A DNA stretch of 64,000 nucleotides from Plantago ovata (GCA_028274465.1 CM051455.1:49205351-49269350); one strand, 5' to 3'. Shown: positions 1 through 11,890, numbered from the stretch's first letter. Notes: generated by a model not told the origin, from the sequence alone. Made by a program: numbers and translations.

Positions 1-839
1 CCATCTCCAAATTTTCCAGCCCTGATTGTGAAATCTTTGGTTTGATTTTTTTGTTTCTTGAATCATCTTTTCTCTTCTTTTTTCTTGAATTCCCTCTCTC
101 TCCTTGAATACATACCAGATAATGAGAGGGAGAGGATGATATGTAAAAACTGCTACTGTGATTCTCAATGATTTGAAGAGTACTATATTATTGCTTAGCT
201 CATAAAATTTGACAGTTTTGCTCCTGCTGTATGATTCAAGAATTGCTCAACTTGATCTATATTTGTTGTGTTTTATTTTTGTCTTTCTATAGACGTAACA
301 ACACAGACCATAGTACTAAGCAAGTAATCCAAACTTACGTTACTAAATTAATATAAATACAAGTCAATGTTTTGATGGTACAAGTAATCTGCTTGTGTTG
401 CTTTCAGATTTCAGTGTAGTTCTTATCTAATTAGAATGCTTATCTGGAGACGATATGAATTACTTGACACAGAGTTTATCATTATCACAACTTGAATTTC
501 CGTAGCAGCTTTCATGTTCATGTCAACAATACGCTACCAGATTAGCACTCATAACTGCCCCCCTATAAAAGGCAGAATCCATGTATAACATCTTCAACAG
601 GCCTTATCTTGAAGATGAAACGTCTTGTTCATGAAAACAGTTCATTTCGACCCAAGCTTGAATAATCCTACAATAGGCAGAGTACAATATTTGGCTGTCC
701 ATAATAAATGGTTTCAGAAATACATAATTTCGGCTCAATCAATACTACAAAACAGTAGAATTACACAAATTTCGTGTCCATAATGTATCTGCTTAAAACC
801 AAGATAAGGGGTGGACGAGGCTCATCCCAAAGTCTCAGC
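1..839. other. Intergenic, no gene recognised
   Basis: AT-rich sequence with no convincing open frame, splice pattern or repeat termini. It may contain a distant 3' part of a gene lying off the window, but nothing in the sequence supports that. Confidence 0.4.
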
Positions 840-1020
840 CAACCCTTACATGTAGTGTCCCATTTTTGCCAATAGGTCTGCACATGAATCTCATTCTCGC
901 TTTATATGTTTCATCTCGAAATCCAAGGGAGTTACTTGTATCCCTACAATCTTCCCAAGGATGCACATGGGTTCATTGATACCTCTGTAAATGCATGGAA
1001 GTAACCATCTAGTAGTTTTT
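840..1020 (-). mobile_element. Degenerate LINE-type RNase H fragment
   Basis: Read on the minus strand, positions ~923 to 846 give a KHIKRE..SCADLLAKMGH-like string (one in-frame stop). This is the hallmark C-terminal motif of the RNase H domain (RVT_3 type) carried by plant LINEs and related proteins, usually H-x-x-REAN-x-AD-x-LA-x-x-G. The upstream ~95 bp can be read in the same frame without a clear match. No start, TSD or poly(A) tail was found. It is a small decayed relic; a host RNase H-like pseudogene is the alternative. Confidence 0.4.
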
Positions 1021-1052
1021 CTTTCTCTATACTTCTCCAGTTCCTCTTGAGC

Positions 1053-1262
1053 GTCCTTTCTCCATAGGCACGCGTTTCATTTACACGCGATGAAGGTTTA
1101 CTAAATACTAAATAGTATCTCCTGGAGTACTGCTACATCAAGATGAAAGTTGATTTCCCATCCAAAAACCTCAATGTTTTCATCTCCATGCAGACACTGA
1201 TTACCATCTTCGCGCTAAATGAATAAGTGAGAGTATGAAACGCGTGCCTGGAGAAAGGACAT
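1053..1262. repeat. Imperfect inverted repeat around a ~155 bp spacer
   Basis: The arm near 1053-1081 (CTTTCTCC..AGGCACGCGTTTCAT) recurs in reverse complement near 1236-1262 (ATGAAACGCGTGCCTGGAGAAAGGAC). About 25 bp match with one small gap. It is next to the LINE-like relic; origin unknown. Confidence 0.5.
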
Positions 1263-1359
1263 TCGGAAGGGACTGCAGTAACATGGATAAAGAAAGACCA
1301 TGACCAATTGCATGCATCGTAGAACCATCGAACACGTTCTTCATTTGAGTTCATCTGAT

Positions 1360-3740
1360 GAGGGCAAGACTAAAAGCTGCTCGTACATTAAACATTTTCC
1401 CATGGGAACATATGCGGTTTACTATGTGAACTTGCACACAACGTAGTAGCTTACAAAAAGAATGAGCAGCTATATAGTACAGTTTTACGTAGCATGTACA
1501 CCTTGGATACATGGACCAAACTTTCCGAAAGATCGAGGCAGTAGGAGTAGCTGTTGAATTATTATAGTCATGTGAGTGAACTATGATTTAACAACGACAC
1601 CACACCAAATACAAGGAGGAACAATAATGGGATATGCCGTGCCTTTCTAGAGCAACAGGAGTTTGCCCATTAATTATTAATCTCATATAATACCTCCTAT
1701 CTATTGGCATTCACAGTATTCTGGTTTCCGAGTCTTCTTCTTGAGCAGAACCATGCGTTCCACAATCAAACCATTAACCATACTTGGGGCAAAGAGGAAA
1801 AAATCTGTTATGAATCTAACTTGGTCCAACAGCAATGACCAGTCTAGGCGCTATCAGAAATCTGTTCTATTACACACTGATTTGGCAAACACAGCTCATA
1901 CGATAGTTTTCTCGATTGTTTTCTAAGCACATGCTAAAAGAAAAACTACTTTCTAAGCAAGCTTGCAAACACAGCTCATAAGATTCATCTTGCCACTTCA
2001 CAGGAAACCACGATTTACTGGAAATGATTGGGCAGAAGAATTTATTCTGAGACTGAATTCTTGACCAGATTCTCTTACTTGCCCAAAACAACCACTAATC
2101 AGTTGAAGGTGCAAAACTAATACAGGAGTAAATATTGCTAGTTTGCTACTACAACATCCATAGCCTTAAAGCATCGCCAAAAGTAAAAACTCATAAATCA
2201 AAGAATTGAACCGGTTACGATTTGATGTTTCTTCCATATCCATAAAAAACATAGAAAAGGGAGGCTCCGAGTTGACCAAAATAAGTAAACAAAAATATCT
2301 CTACCGTCTTAAGTTTTCAATTGATGGAAACGAATGTCCACTAGAAAGTTAGATAATGCAAAACTTAAATCCATGATCAGCGCACAACATAAAAACTGAA
2401 TCCACTCTACCAGACAAATACACTCCATAAACTATATAGAAGAGTACAGGCCGCAGGCAACAAAACAAACACAAAATAACGTACAAACCAGCCACTAAGG
2501 CAAAACAGATTTCTGGCAGAGAAACAAAGAGCTACATGAGTTCAGATGACGCTCGTACCTTACATTAAAAAACAGAAAAAGAGAAAAACAAAAGATGTTT
2601 CACTACTTGACAACTTCATTGCATACTAACAGTAAAGCACAATAACCGAGGAATGCGAGACTCAGAACAGCAACCCGGTATACATAGCGCCTCTTATAGA
2701 ACACCTTTCTTCATATACCCGAACAAGTGCTGGTGAAACAAGAAAACAATAAATCAATATTAATGCATGCGGCAGACAACAAGAGAGTACAGTTCTTGAA
2801 TAGCAATAATAATAGTGATAACAATAACACCAAAAATAATAATAAAAATAGTATTTACCTGTAAGAAGCTTGATGTGATCGCCAGTCTTCAACGACAAAA
2901 CAGAACTTAACATGAGAAGAGAATTCAAATGCATTTTATATCAGATTGAAGCAAATCTGACAAGACAGCCCAGAATGGATCAAGGATAAGCACCAAAAGC
3001 AGAATGATAAACTATGTCACCCGGTTTCAACAGAGAGATAAACATAGCAGAAGGAAGATTGCTCAACAGGATCGAGACTAAGTCTACCAGAATAGAGATC
3101 ATCTATTACTATTTCCTCTCACCGTTTCTCTTTATAAAAAACAGACAAAACGGTGAGGGAAGAGTTAGTAACTAGCCAAAAGAAAACCAAAAAATGGGCA
3201 CAAGGTTCTGTTGGGGTGAAGCCAATTTGAGTAGTTTCGTATGGATGACAGGTAAACAGGAAGGCTATTACAGAATGAAACTAAATAGCCAGGGATGGAC
3301 ACAAAGATGATAAACCGGGGTGACATAGTAGACTAGAGCAAGGAGAGGAGAGAAAATAGTCAAATACTACTGGACTAAGATTTACAGTATACACAAGTTA
3401 ATCTATAGAAAACTAGACTAGACTGGACAAGGAAGGAAGATGTATCTGAAGAGGCTAATCACTACTTTCCATATGTAATCTTTCGCAGGCATTGTAGTCA
3501 CCACCATCCAAATTACAGCTAACCCGGCAATGATTTTCTGCCTTCCAAATATATATTTCCATGGTACAACCAATGTCTGAGCAACAACCAAACAACAATT
3601 ACACTGATCACACCCCCATTTAACTTCCAGCATGTCTTGGGAGACTGTAGACCCACAAAGCTCCCACAGCTCATGTCATCATTTTACCTTAGCTGCAGAC
3701 TGTTCCACGCAATCCTGATACCAAGTTCCTAGCGGACTTG
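1360..3740. other. Intergenic or 3' flank of the PNRC-motif gene
   Basis: No coding region, RNA gene or delimited mobile element was recognised. A polypurine/AAT-rich patch lies near 2803-2850. Short open frames here have no family motif. Confidence 0.4.
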
Positions 3741-3746
3741 TTTATT
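3741..3746 (-). terminator. Poly(A) signal AATAAA of the PNRC-motif gene
   Basis: TTTATT on the plus strand reads AATAAA on the minus strand, about 90 bp past the stop codon of the gene at 3835-4446. Spacing fits a plant 3' UTR. Other near-matches exist, so use of this one is inference. Confidence 0.4.
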
Positions 3747-3834
3747 CAATCTATATACAATACTACTACTACTACTCTACTCCATAAAGCAGTTAGATTC
3801 CTAAACTACAGGAACTCTAACTGCCCTTGGTCCT

Positions 3835-4446
3835 TCATTCGTCTGTGATATCAAGATTAAGGATGCGACGCAGAGTCATTGTCGCAAAGTCAGGAGCATC
3901 AAACAGCTCACTGGGAGAAGGGCTACAACCCCTTGTTGGCGAAGCCGGTGCAGATTTAGCCATAGGACGGAAATCAAATTTAGTGTCTGAGCGCGGCAAG
4001 TCAAGTGAAACAGATCTTTTAGGCCTCATTGAGAATTTAGGCATGGGTAAGGAGCTAGGGGGTGGTGAATTGGAATAAGCTGGTCCAGCCCAACGCTCAA
4101 AGAAGCTCAACCCTTCATCCCCGTTCTCAAAGTTGATCTTAATTGGGGTTGGGGTCTCACCACTGGAGCTTCTTTTCAGACCCTTGTGGCTTTCATTATC
4201 AGAAGGTGAGGGGGTTCTTGGCGAGGCAGCAGCAGCAAATGATTTGTTACCGATAGGGGTGGTCGAGGAGCGGGTTCTCATCGGCTTTGGTAGTATCCCT
4301 ACTCCAGAGTGATAACGCCTACAGTTACCTCCATGAATGCTGCTCTTGTTTGCTGACCCAAATGACCTAAACTTAGCTGTACCATTTCTACGGTTACCTC
4401 CATCATAGTGATGGTGATTCCTTTGATGCTCAACTACAACCTCCAT
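3835..4446 (-). CDS. PNRC-motif small basic protein, 203 aa
   Basis: One uninterrupted frame from ATG at 4446 to TGA at 3835. The N-terminus is His/Asn/Arg rich and of low complexity. A Ser/Pro-rich middle leads to the conserved block FFERWAGPAYSNSPPPSSLP followed by MPKFSM at about residues 113-138. This S-N-S-P-P-P-S-S-L-P-x-P pattern is the proline-rich nuclear receptor coactivator (PNRC) type motif found in a family of small plant proteins. The C-terminus ends with an acidic/hydrophobic DAPDFATMTLRRIL segment. In animals PNRC2 links to mRNA decapping; the role in plants is not settled, so no function is assigned. There is no signal peptide or membrane segment. A 5' UTR intron separates the coding exon from the exon at 4818 and above. 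The opposite-strand frame at 3827-4078 is a shadow. Confidence 0.75.
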   Translation of the reverse strand: MEVVVEHQRNHHHYDGGNRRNGTAKFRSFGSANKSSIHGGNCRRYHSGVGILPKPMRTRSSTTPIGNKSFAAAASPRTPSPSDNESHKGLKRSSSGETPTPIKINFENGDEGLSFFERWAGPAYSNSPPPSSLPMPKFSMRPKRSVSLDLPRSDTKFDFRPMAKSAPASPTRGCSPSPSELFDAPDFATMTLRRILNLDITDE

Positions 4447-4817
4447 TCAATCTACTCCAAATTCCAACAACTTCAATTACTATTTTCCACTACTAGTACT
4501 ACTTCCACCAACTACAAAATACCTAAATCAAACTACAGAAATGAAATAGAACAATCAGAAATTTTAGATCTCCTCCACAACCACCAAAACCTGAGCAAAT
4601 CAGTATCTATTTCAGCAGAACCCAATCTATCATCAAACATATATCTGTACGCAATCACAACACCAGCAACGATAATACTCGGTACCTTCAGATCTACAGA
4701 TATAACACATAAAAAAGCGAAAATAAACATCAAAACGAAGATCGGACAGTAACACACACAGAATCAATCAGCTACAGCTATGTTAAAACCTAAATCGAGC
4801 TCGAGATGCGAAATTAC

Positions 4818-4990
4818 CTGATTTGAAAAGCGGAGATGATGGAGATCTCAGAGATAAACCTCTCTTCCCAGTATAGGTTTTGTACAGTGTGTGTGTGTGT
4901 GGTGTGGTGTGGTATATAGGAGAGTACAGTGATTTTAGAGAGAGAGAGAAATGGAGAGAGCCATAGGGGAGCTTTGGATGTAACAGCGGA
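4818..4990 (-). other. 5' UTR exon of the PNRC-motif gene
   Basis: On the minus strand a strong donor CAG|GTAATTTC occurs at 4818/4817. A plausible acceptor of the TTTTGTAG or TAG type lies 0-70 bp before the ATG at 4446, giving a 5' UTR intron of about 300-350 bp. The transcript start is not visible; the upstream limit given is approximate. The exon includes the GT-type simple repeat at 4887-4912. Confidence 0.45.
4887..4912. repeat. (GT)n / GTGGT microsatellite
   Basis: Uninterrupted GTGTGTGTGTGTGT followed by three GTGTG/GTGGT variants. On the minus strand this is a CA/CCACA tract in the 5' leader of the PNRC-motif gene. Likely polymorphic in length. Confidence 0.9.
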
Positions 4991-6286
4991 GAGTAATGCT
5001 AGATTAAAATAGTTGTATGTTTTTGTAATTTTCCCTTTCAAGGAGATATCCCCGGATCTGAAATAATCTCAGAGTTGGATTTAACTTTGTAGATAAGGAA
5101 CGGCGAGACAAGTTCACATTTGGAGCAAGGGTATTGGATAGCAGTGGTTCGAAATTACGAGACGGCCCTTGGATTTCGCTCTTAATTACCACCAAGCGCT
5201 CCCACGGGCCCCCACTAGTCTAGTCCACTACTCCACTAGCCCACTAAGATATTTTCCAACACGACCCAGTCTTTGTGGTTTTTTAATGTTCTAGGCTTTA
5301 TGGAATATAATTTGCTTTATTAATTTAATCTATTAAATGCTAAATGTATGCTTTTTCGGTTTAAAAAAAAAAAAGTATGCTTTCTCAAAATATATAAGAT
5401 GTTATAAAAAAATTTAGCTATATTTTTTAATTTGTACCCCTGTCACTTTAATATTGACATTATCTTCACTTTTTTCTATAATTTTCTATAATTATTATGA
5501 ATAATATATTTGAAAAAATACGATACATTTAGATATGTCCAATGACCTAAAATATTTCATATCAAAATAATATGGTGTGATTATAAGAATAATACGGGTT
5601 TGCATGTGAGATCTCCTTGTAAGTCGCACCATATATATCGACAAGAGACTCAAATAGAGTCACTGTGTGATGCAATGTTTTCATAAGATTATATTTCTTG
5701 TCGTTTTCTTGCACATTCCACAAAATTTTCATGAACCGAATGATATAAAACTAGACTCCACTCAAAATTTATTGAGAAATTAAAGCATAAAGATCACAAG
5801 AAACAAAGTTTTAAGTTCAAAATATAGTAATACATTTATGTTTTTCTCGAGTTACACAAAGTAATAATTAAGGTTGAAAATAAAGAAATTACAATGTAAT
5901 ATATAGTTGACGATGGAAGTGGTTAAGTTTGGGTACGGTCATAACGTGTTTGATGTTGAACATGCTTTTATACTCCATTTGATTTTGGATCGAGTTCTTG
6001 GTTTGAGCTTTTCTTGTTCTTATGCACTCTATATGTATTTGTATGATGTACTTTTCCAAAAAAAGAACAATGTAATAGTTGAGTCATTGTACATGTGCTA
6101 GATATATGTTTGTACGCTCGACTGAGAGCACTCGCATCAGTTGTACAAATCATAAATATCCCTACTAAATTTTGTATTACAATAACTAAGTATTTAGAAT
6201 AGTTAAAAGTCCAATTTGACCAGACATGAGACATCACATTGATCATCACTTGGTTGTCCCCATGCAACTTAACACAAGGGCAGCTG
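4991..6286. other. AT-rich intergenic DNA
   Basis: No gene or element delimited. Several short A/T tracts; open frames are short and without motifs. Confidence 0.4.
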
Positions 6287-6289
6287 TAA

Positions 6290-6573
6290 GGCCTTCTCCA
6301 ACCGTCATCCCGTCTCTCTTATGCCAGCGTCTCACTTACTCATCCCAAACTACTCCAACAGTCATCCCCTTTCATCCCACCTTTTTCATTTATTTTATTT
6401 GATAAATACAAAAACAAGTCAATTGAAAAGGTAAAAGTAAGAAAATAAAATGGAAAAGAAAAATAAAATAAGCTCATTCCAGGATGAGTCTCTCATCTCC
6501 ACTCACACGCCCAACATCGTGTGAGAGGGGGGATGAGCTCACTCATCTCCAGCATACGCTGCTGGAGACGGCC
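6290..6573. mobile_element. Tourist-like MITE (PIF/Harbinger), 284 bp
   Basis: Terminal inverted repeats GGCCTTCTCCAACCGTC and, reading inward from the other end, GGCCGTCTCCAGCAGCG. Flanked by the 3 bp duplication TAA (6287-6289 and 6574-6576), which is the TWA target of PIF/Harbinger elements. Non-coding interior with a CTCATCC..GGATGAG fold. It is related to the copy ending at 11890. Confidence 0.85.
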
Positions 6574-6741
6574 TAAGAGGTTTTAGGAATTTGCACATCT
6601 AAACTGACTCAAATACCTTTTGGGATGTTTTAAAATGTTGTCATGATGTTGGCGACCAAGCACCACCAGGTGATACATGAAGTTAGGTAGATGGAAGATA
6701 AAGTAAGCATGGAACAATTCACATTTTTTTTAGTGTGAAGT

Positions 6742-6888
6742 AGGGGCGGAGCCAAAATTTGAAGTTCGCCGGGGGGGGGGGGGGGGGGCAAACTCTGAAA
6801 AATAAAAAATTATTAGCTAAACAAATTTTCTTTTTAAAATTTTAGGGTGGCTGACACCCCACAATGCCCACCCTTGGCTCTCCCCTGC
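6742..6888. mobile_element. hAT-type MITE, ~147 bp
   Basis: Ends AGGGGCGGAGCCAA and TTGGCTCTCCCCTGC are imperfect inverted repeats of the common hAT terminus CAGGGGCGGAGCCA. Flanked by an exact 8 bp duplication TGTGAAGT (6734-6741 and 6889-6896), diagnostic for hAT. It holds a run of 18 G at 6771-6788. Confidence 0.8.
6771..6788. repeat. Homopolymer of 18 G
   Basis: Eighteen consecutive G directly after CGCC, inside the hAT MITE. Such long G runs are rare in plant nuclear DNA and prone to length error. Confidence 0.95.
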
Positions 6889-6896
6889 TGTGAAGT

Positions 6897-8126
6897 CTAA
6901 CCAAGTCCCACAATCTTCGACAAAGGAAGGGACTAAATCTTATGATACCGACAACTAGTGACAACCCCCCTCCCAATCCACAACGCGGGCACAATGTATG
7001 AAGTAGGGAGTATGCTTTATTCGCACGAGAGGGACTCGTGTCCTTCTTGCACTCGAGACATCGTAAATGTAGACATCTCGAAGATTGCACTTCGCGTGAT
7101 GCAAATACATCCCGCATTGGACAATCGTAACCCCCTTCCTTGAATGTAATTCATCTTTATCCTTATATATTTGTAACCAATAAACTTCTTATAAGAAATA
7201 CCAACACAGATACGGATACGTCGATACGTTGAAATATAAAAAAATAGATACATATACATGGCCCCTAAAGTGAAACCAAACCCCAATCTACCAATTATTT
7301 TGAATGCGCATATTTTAAATTCAATTTCACTTTTAAACAATTAAAAAAGATATACTCCAATTTCAAGGAGTAATTTTTACATGAAGACCACTAGAATAAT
7401 AGCTAGAATACTTAGATCTTTCGGAGGTACACATTAACAATAAAACAAGTTCCCCTGTCATCTTGAAAGTGGAGGTTTATGAAGTAAAGTTTCTAGAAAA
7501 AATTAAATTTAGTTAAATTCGAATGCGCAAATTAAGACACTCTGAGGTCTAATTCACTAAATTGGGGTGAATGAGACCCAAAATCCTAATTCTATCGGAA
7601 AATGCCACCGGAGTGCAAAAATTAAAGTTCGGAGAAATATATGGTACATAAATTAACAATTGAAAAGTTACGGTACATAAACTAAAGTTTTTCCTAAAGT
7701 TTCATAAATATTTTATTAAATATTTTATAATTCTATTTTCTAAATAGTATAAGATTAATTACTTCATATTTGTTGTTAAAATTGAAAATTATTTATTTTC
7801 TAAAAAGTCAATGTGTATCCTTTAAAAAAATGGAGATGTAGTAAGTTGATTAATGATTTCACGAAAGCAATAAAACGCAATAAAGAGGTCGTTGCGCTCT
7901 CGATACGTTCGGGATGCAATTCGGTGAGATGATAAAGATGCGTTGCGACTTCATGATGATTCAAATCATTCTCTTTTAGCTAAAACAGAAGTGATTCTTT
8001 TCTTGCTACATCAAAATATAGAAACCCAGATATAGAAACGCGATAAGGAGAAGACACAAATTATTACTATAAGAAAAAAGTGAAGCTGACAAACAAACAC
8101 CTGCACGGTGACTCAGTGCCCAAGTT
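6897..8126. other. Intergenic DNA upstream of LEA gene 1
   Basis: AT-rich, no gene recognised. Short open frames at 6958-7340 have no family motif. Confidence 0.4.
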
Positions 8127-8134
8127 GCCACGTG
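8127..8134 (-). promoter_or_regulatory. ABRE (CACGTGGC) of LEA gene 1
   Basis: GCCACGTG on the plus strand reads CACGTGGC on the minus strand, the canonical abscisic-acid response element with a G-box core. It lies 65 bp before the TATA box and ~190 bp before the start codon of a seed-maturation LEA gene, where ABREs are known to act through bZIP factors. Confidence 0.65.
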
Positions 8135-8191
8135 TTCACTTGTGGCCACATCGTCCGCAACAATATCACCACCGCCACCGTTTTCCGTTCG

Positions 8192-8198
8192 TATATAA
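8192..8198 (+). promoter_or_regulatory. TATA box of LEA gene 1
   Basis: TATATAA, 118 bp before the chosen ATG; gives a leader of roughly 85-90 bp. Position and the ABRE upstream make it a credible core promoter. Confidence 0.6.
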
Positions 8199-8315
8199 CA
8201 ACTTAAGAAACTCCCTTCATCTCACTCATCAATCAACATAACAAATCCTGCAATTATAATTACATAAACTTCTTTGAAAACTTTATCAAGTGTTTCCATC
8301 CAAATCTATCCTAAA

Positions 8316-9453
8316 ATGAGCCAGCAACAGCCACAGAGGCCTATCAAGTATGGCGACGTTTTCGACGTCAAAGGCGAACTAGCCTCCCAAACCATAGCTC
8401 CTCAAGATGCTGCCACTCTCCAGGCCGCTGAGAACCAGGTCTTGGGCCAAATCCCCAAAGGCGGCCCAGCTGCCGCGATGCAATCCGCTGCTAACATCAA
8501 CGAACGACGTGGAGTTGTGGGCCACGATGACATGACTGAAGCAGTTAAGGCCCGTGGTGCCACTATAGCCCAGGCCCAAGTTGCTGGATATCAAGTCATC
8601 ACCGAAGCTGTTGGTGGACAAGTAATTTTCCCTCCCAAATTTTCAATTTTAGCCCTGATTTTGCAAATTTAAGCATTCCCTCAATTAGATTTAAACAATT
8701 GTAGAATTTTGCACCCATCAGATTTTAATCATTTTATTATGTGTCTCTGCCCCTGCCTGACTGCTCTGCATGTATAGCTATATTTCAATTTTGAAGGACA
8801 TTAAAAATAATTTGTGCGCAAATACGGTTGAAAGAGAGTATGAAATTTTCGGTATAATGTTTAGTTTGTGGCCAATATTTGATTTTTGAGTAAGTGCAGG
8901 TTATCGGACAATATGGTATGCCAGTTGACAAGGACGTGAACATGGAAGACCAGCAGCAACAATCTGATGATCAGGACAAGGATCCGATAACTATTGGCGA
9001 AGCACTGGAGGCATCGGCTCTGTCAGCCGGAAACAAGCCAATAGATCAGAGTGATGTGGCCGCGATACAAGCAGCGGAGGTGCGAGCTACTGGTCGGGGC
9101 CATATCGTGCCTGGAGGTGTAGCCGCAGAGGCTCAGAGTGCTGCAGCAAGGAATTTGCAAGTGACCCGAGACGAAGATAAAACCAGGCTTGGTGATGTAT
9201 TGAGTGTAAGTAGTAGTAATTTGGATGGATATTTGTTTTGTTGTAGAACTGCAAGATTGGTTAACAACTGTTGTAATTGGCGTTTGTTTTGTAGGATGCT
9301 GTTAATAAGCTGACAAGTGACAAGCCTGTGAGCAGGGAAGATGCGGAAGGGGTAATCAGCGCGGAATTGAGGAACAACCCTGACCTTGCTACCTATCCTG
9401 GTGGCATTGCTGCTTCGATGGCGGCTGCTGCAAGGCTCAATCAAGAAAAGTGA
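8316..9453 (+). CDS. Seed maturation LEA protein (SMP family), 256 aa, three exons
   Basis: Exons 8316-8621, 8900-9205 and 9295-9453 join in phase 0 at GT-AG sites. Introns are 278 and 89 bp. The product has three SMP repeats: ~12-68 (starts IKYGDVF, includes GGPAAAMQSAA), ~133-193 (TIGEALEA, PGGVAAEAQSAA) and ~205-252 (REDAEGVISAE, YPGGIAASMAAAARLNQ). This is the group often called LEA D-34, hydrophilic proteins that accumulate in late seed development and protect cell contents on drying. No signal peptide is seen, so cytosol or nucleus is expected. An upstream in-frame ATG at 8274 would add 14 residues; MSQQQPQRP at 8316 is preferred because family members begin this way and copy 2 starts MSQAQPKR. 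ABRE and TATA upstream agree with ABA control in seeds. Its close relative is at 22077-23088. Confidence 0.92.
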
Positions 9454-10181
9454 GGAGTCAGCTTGGAGTGTTCAGTTTAAACCCTCTTGAGGATTTTTGG
9501 TGTGAATGTAAATATAGTTGCTACTCCACTTAAGTTTGTCTCAAGGTACTAGAACGTATTTATGTTTGTAAATCCGTTATGTATGTGGCTTAATGATATG
9601 GATCTTTTGCTTTGATGAACTGGTAATGTTTGTGGCTGAGTTTTGCAAGAACAGGGTAATTGTCTTCTATCCGCATTGCGATGTTGATGAGCTAGAAGCC
9701 GTATCTTAAATTTAAGACGGAATCATATAGTAACATTAGGGAGGTGGATGTAGTATGTTATTATGCAATCGATTCATGGTTTCTTAATTTCTTTAGAACA
9801 AACACAATCAATTTGATCAAAGTTTTATCAGACGAAGACGCGTGGTTTCAATCTTGCATCGCATGAACTTGGGGATGAAACTGAAGTGTCTAAAATTCAA
9901 GAAACTCTTATATATTATATATGGAAAGTTGGAAACATAGGGTTAATGCGTTAATTGACAAGTGACAACAAAGTAATAAACTCAAACTCAAGTACAGGAT
10001 TTGTAATACGAATACCAGAAACTTGTACTACAACAAAGTAATAAACTCAAACTTACCTAAATCTAAATTAATTAAGGCATTAATATAAGACTATGTATAC
10101 CGCATCAATTTCTCTCTGTTAGGCTTCATTCATTGAAACAAACAAATTAAGGATTCATACAATTCACAGCTCTGATGATTT
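9454..10181. other. 3' flank of LEA gene 1, no gene
   Basis: 3' UTR and intergenic DNA. No delimited element was seen. Confidence 0.4.
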
Positions 10182-10790
10182 ATGTCGTTCAACCCGTGCC
10201 AGTACCTTACCAACTCAACGCGTGACAAAATCTCTGTGACAGTGGCCAAGGATTGGATTCACATCAATCGGTGGATCCATGGTGTGTATCGCAGTTTCTG
10301 CAATGATCCATCGCGCCAAATTGTTGTGGGGCTCGATATAGAGCGGCTCCCGAATATGGAACCCGAAGATGACCACCCGAGTGCAAGTGTGCAACGCTCC
10401 AACTTTGTACTGGAAAGTATTGTTTAATCATACAACTTCACCATGTTGATCGCATCACGAATACTCTGCGTGGATTTCTTCAAGATCCACGATTCCTATT
10501 TTGTGGCGTTGGTGTGGAAGATGACGTCAACAAAATTCAAGCTCATCATTGCCTTTGCGTCGCGAATTATGCTGACATCAATGATCTGGCAAAGGTGTCG
10601 CTCAGAGAATATTTTAGAAGAGTTATCGGACTGAAGAGACGGGTGATGGAGGCCGTTGAACGTGACATTGAGTAAGTGGGATGCCAAGGATCTCGACGAG
10701 AACCAGATTGAATACGCAGCTATTGATGCTTTTGTTTCCTACAAAATTGCCAAGACACTGATCAGCAAGATGGATGGATTATCGGTTTAG
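10182..10790 (+). pseudogene. Werner-type DEDD 3'-5' exonuclease pseudogene, copy 1
   Basis: Translation begins with a frame of 81 codons ending in ESIV, containing ISVTVAKDW, then VVGLDIERLPN (exonuclease motif I; D and E kept, the usual W replaced by R) and EPEDDHPSA. It resumes in other frames with CLIIQLHHVDRITNTLRGFL, then GVGVEDDVNKIQAHH, VANYADINDLAKVSL (motif II region), and finally SKWDAKDLDENQIEYAAIDA with FVSYKIAK (motif III, Y and D kept). Stop is TAG at 10788. Compared with copy 2 there is an extra 8 bp (AGTGTGCA) after 10386 that shifts the frame, and another shift near 10665. Plants carry an expanded family of such small WRN-exonuclease-like genes, usually intronless. No intron signals here; a processed or decayed copy is the best reading. 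Confidence 0.75.
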
Positions 10791-11639
10791 TTTGGTTTTA
10801 TTTTGAAACAATATTGTAAATAGAATTGATTGGGCTACGTTTTGTGATTTGTCAAGTTAGTTTTGATTCTAATTATTAAATATATCTATACTAAAATTTA
10901 TTCTATTAAAGTAAACTGTAGTATATATGTTATAGCAGTCGAATTTTATGTGTTATTTCAACTCGCTTATTGCATTACTCTCTCTCTATATATATATATA
11001 AAAAAATATTTTATTATATTGTAGGTGAATTAAATAAATTAAATTTAAAGAAATATAAAATTTAGTGACGGATATGTCCCTAAAGTTGTTGACTCGAGCC
11101 AACCAATTTAGTGAGTTGTTGTTTGTCTAAGCGATTAATCCACACCCAAGTCAGCAACTCCAAATGTGCTAACACCCATTACAACAATTCCCACCGAATC
11201 GTCCTCTTTACGAGGTGGATTCAATAGGCCAGAAAACCTATCTTGTTATATCCCTAACTGGATAACTCCACTAGTCCTTTTTCCAAGCCAAATTTTCATA
11301 AAATGCCATACAACATGTTATCAAACAGTAGTAGTACATAGACATGGAAATAAAACAGTCTCACAACCATACAGGTTATTGGAAACCAACAAACAGAACG
11401 AATCACAAATCATCAACATTATGAAATGACAATTGACAAAGACAATATTACTTTACTTCAAAATTAACCAACTAACACAATTTCACAAATGCTTATTTTG
11501 CCCTACCTGAGGTGAGAGCCGGTTCCGTGAGCTGCTTGGAGAATGGAAGGAATACTCAAGTAGCCGAGCCGAGCCAGCGGGAGGGGTGGGCAATGCAAAT
11601 AGCTTCATCAGCTGACTTGAAGTGTAGGCTGCTCCTCTT
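10791..11639. other. Intergenic DNA after exonuclease copy 1
   Basis: The first ~170 bp (10791-10975) match the 3' flank of exonuclease copy 2 (21534-21745), showing that the duplication included downstream DNA. A short (CT)(TA) tract lies near 10979-11000. The rest shows no gene. Confidence 0.5.
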
Positions 11640-11890
11640 ATCGGCGTCGCTTAAAAGTACGACCGTTCAGAGTGTTCCTTGCTCTTATCCCACCTTTTTT
11701 TACATTTTTTTTGAACAAACAAAATAAAGGTAATAAATTAACAAAAGCAATAAAAGAAAAGAAAAGAAAAAATGTTGCTCATCCTCGCCTCACCGGGTGA
11801 GGCTAGGATGAGCAACTCATCCTTGCTTTTTCATCCAACAAAGGATGGGCAAAGGATGAGTACTTTGCTCATCATTTGTTGGAGATGGCC
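11640..11890. mobile_element. Tourist-like MITE, one end lost or unclear
   Basis: The right end TTGTTGGAGATGGCC followed by TTA matches the PIF/Harbinger-type terminus of the MITE at 6290-6573. The interior shares the CTTATCCCACCTTTTT..GAACAAA pattern and GGATGAGCAACTCATCC folds. A matching left terminus could not be found, so the left limit is approximate. Confidence 0.5.

Noticed and set aside
3827-4078. 83-codon plus-strand frame over the PNRC-motif gene
   Set aside because: Antisense shadow of the conserved minus-strand coding region.
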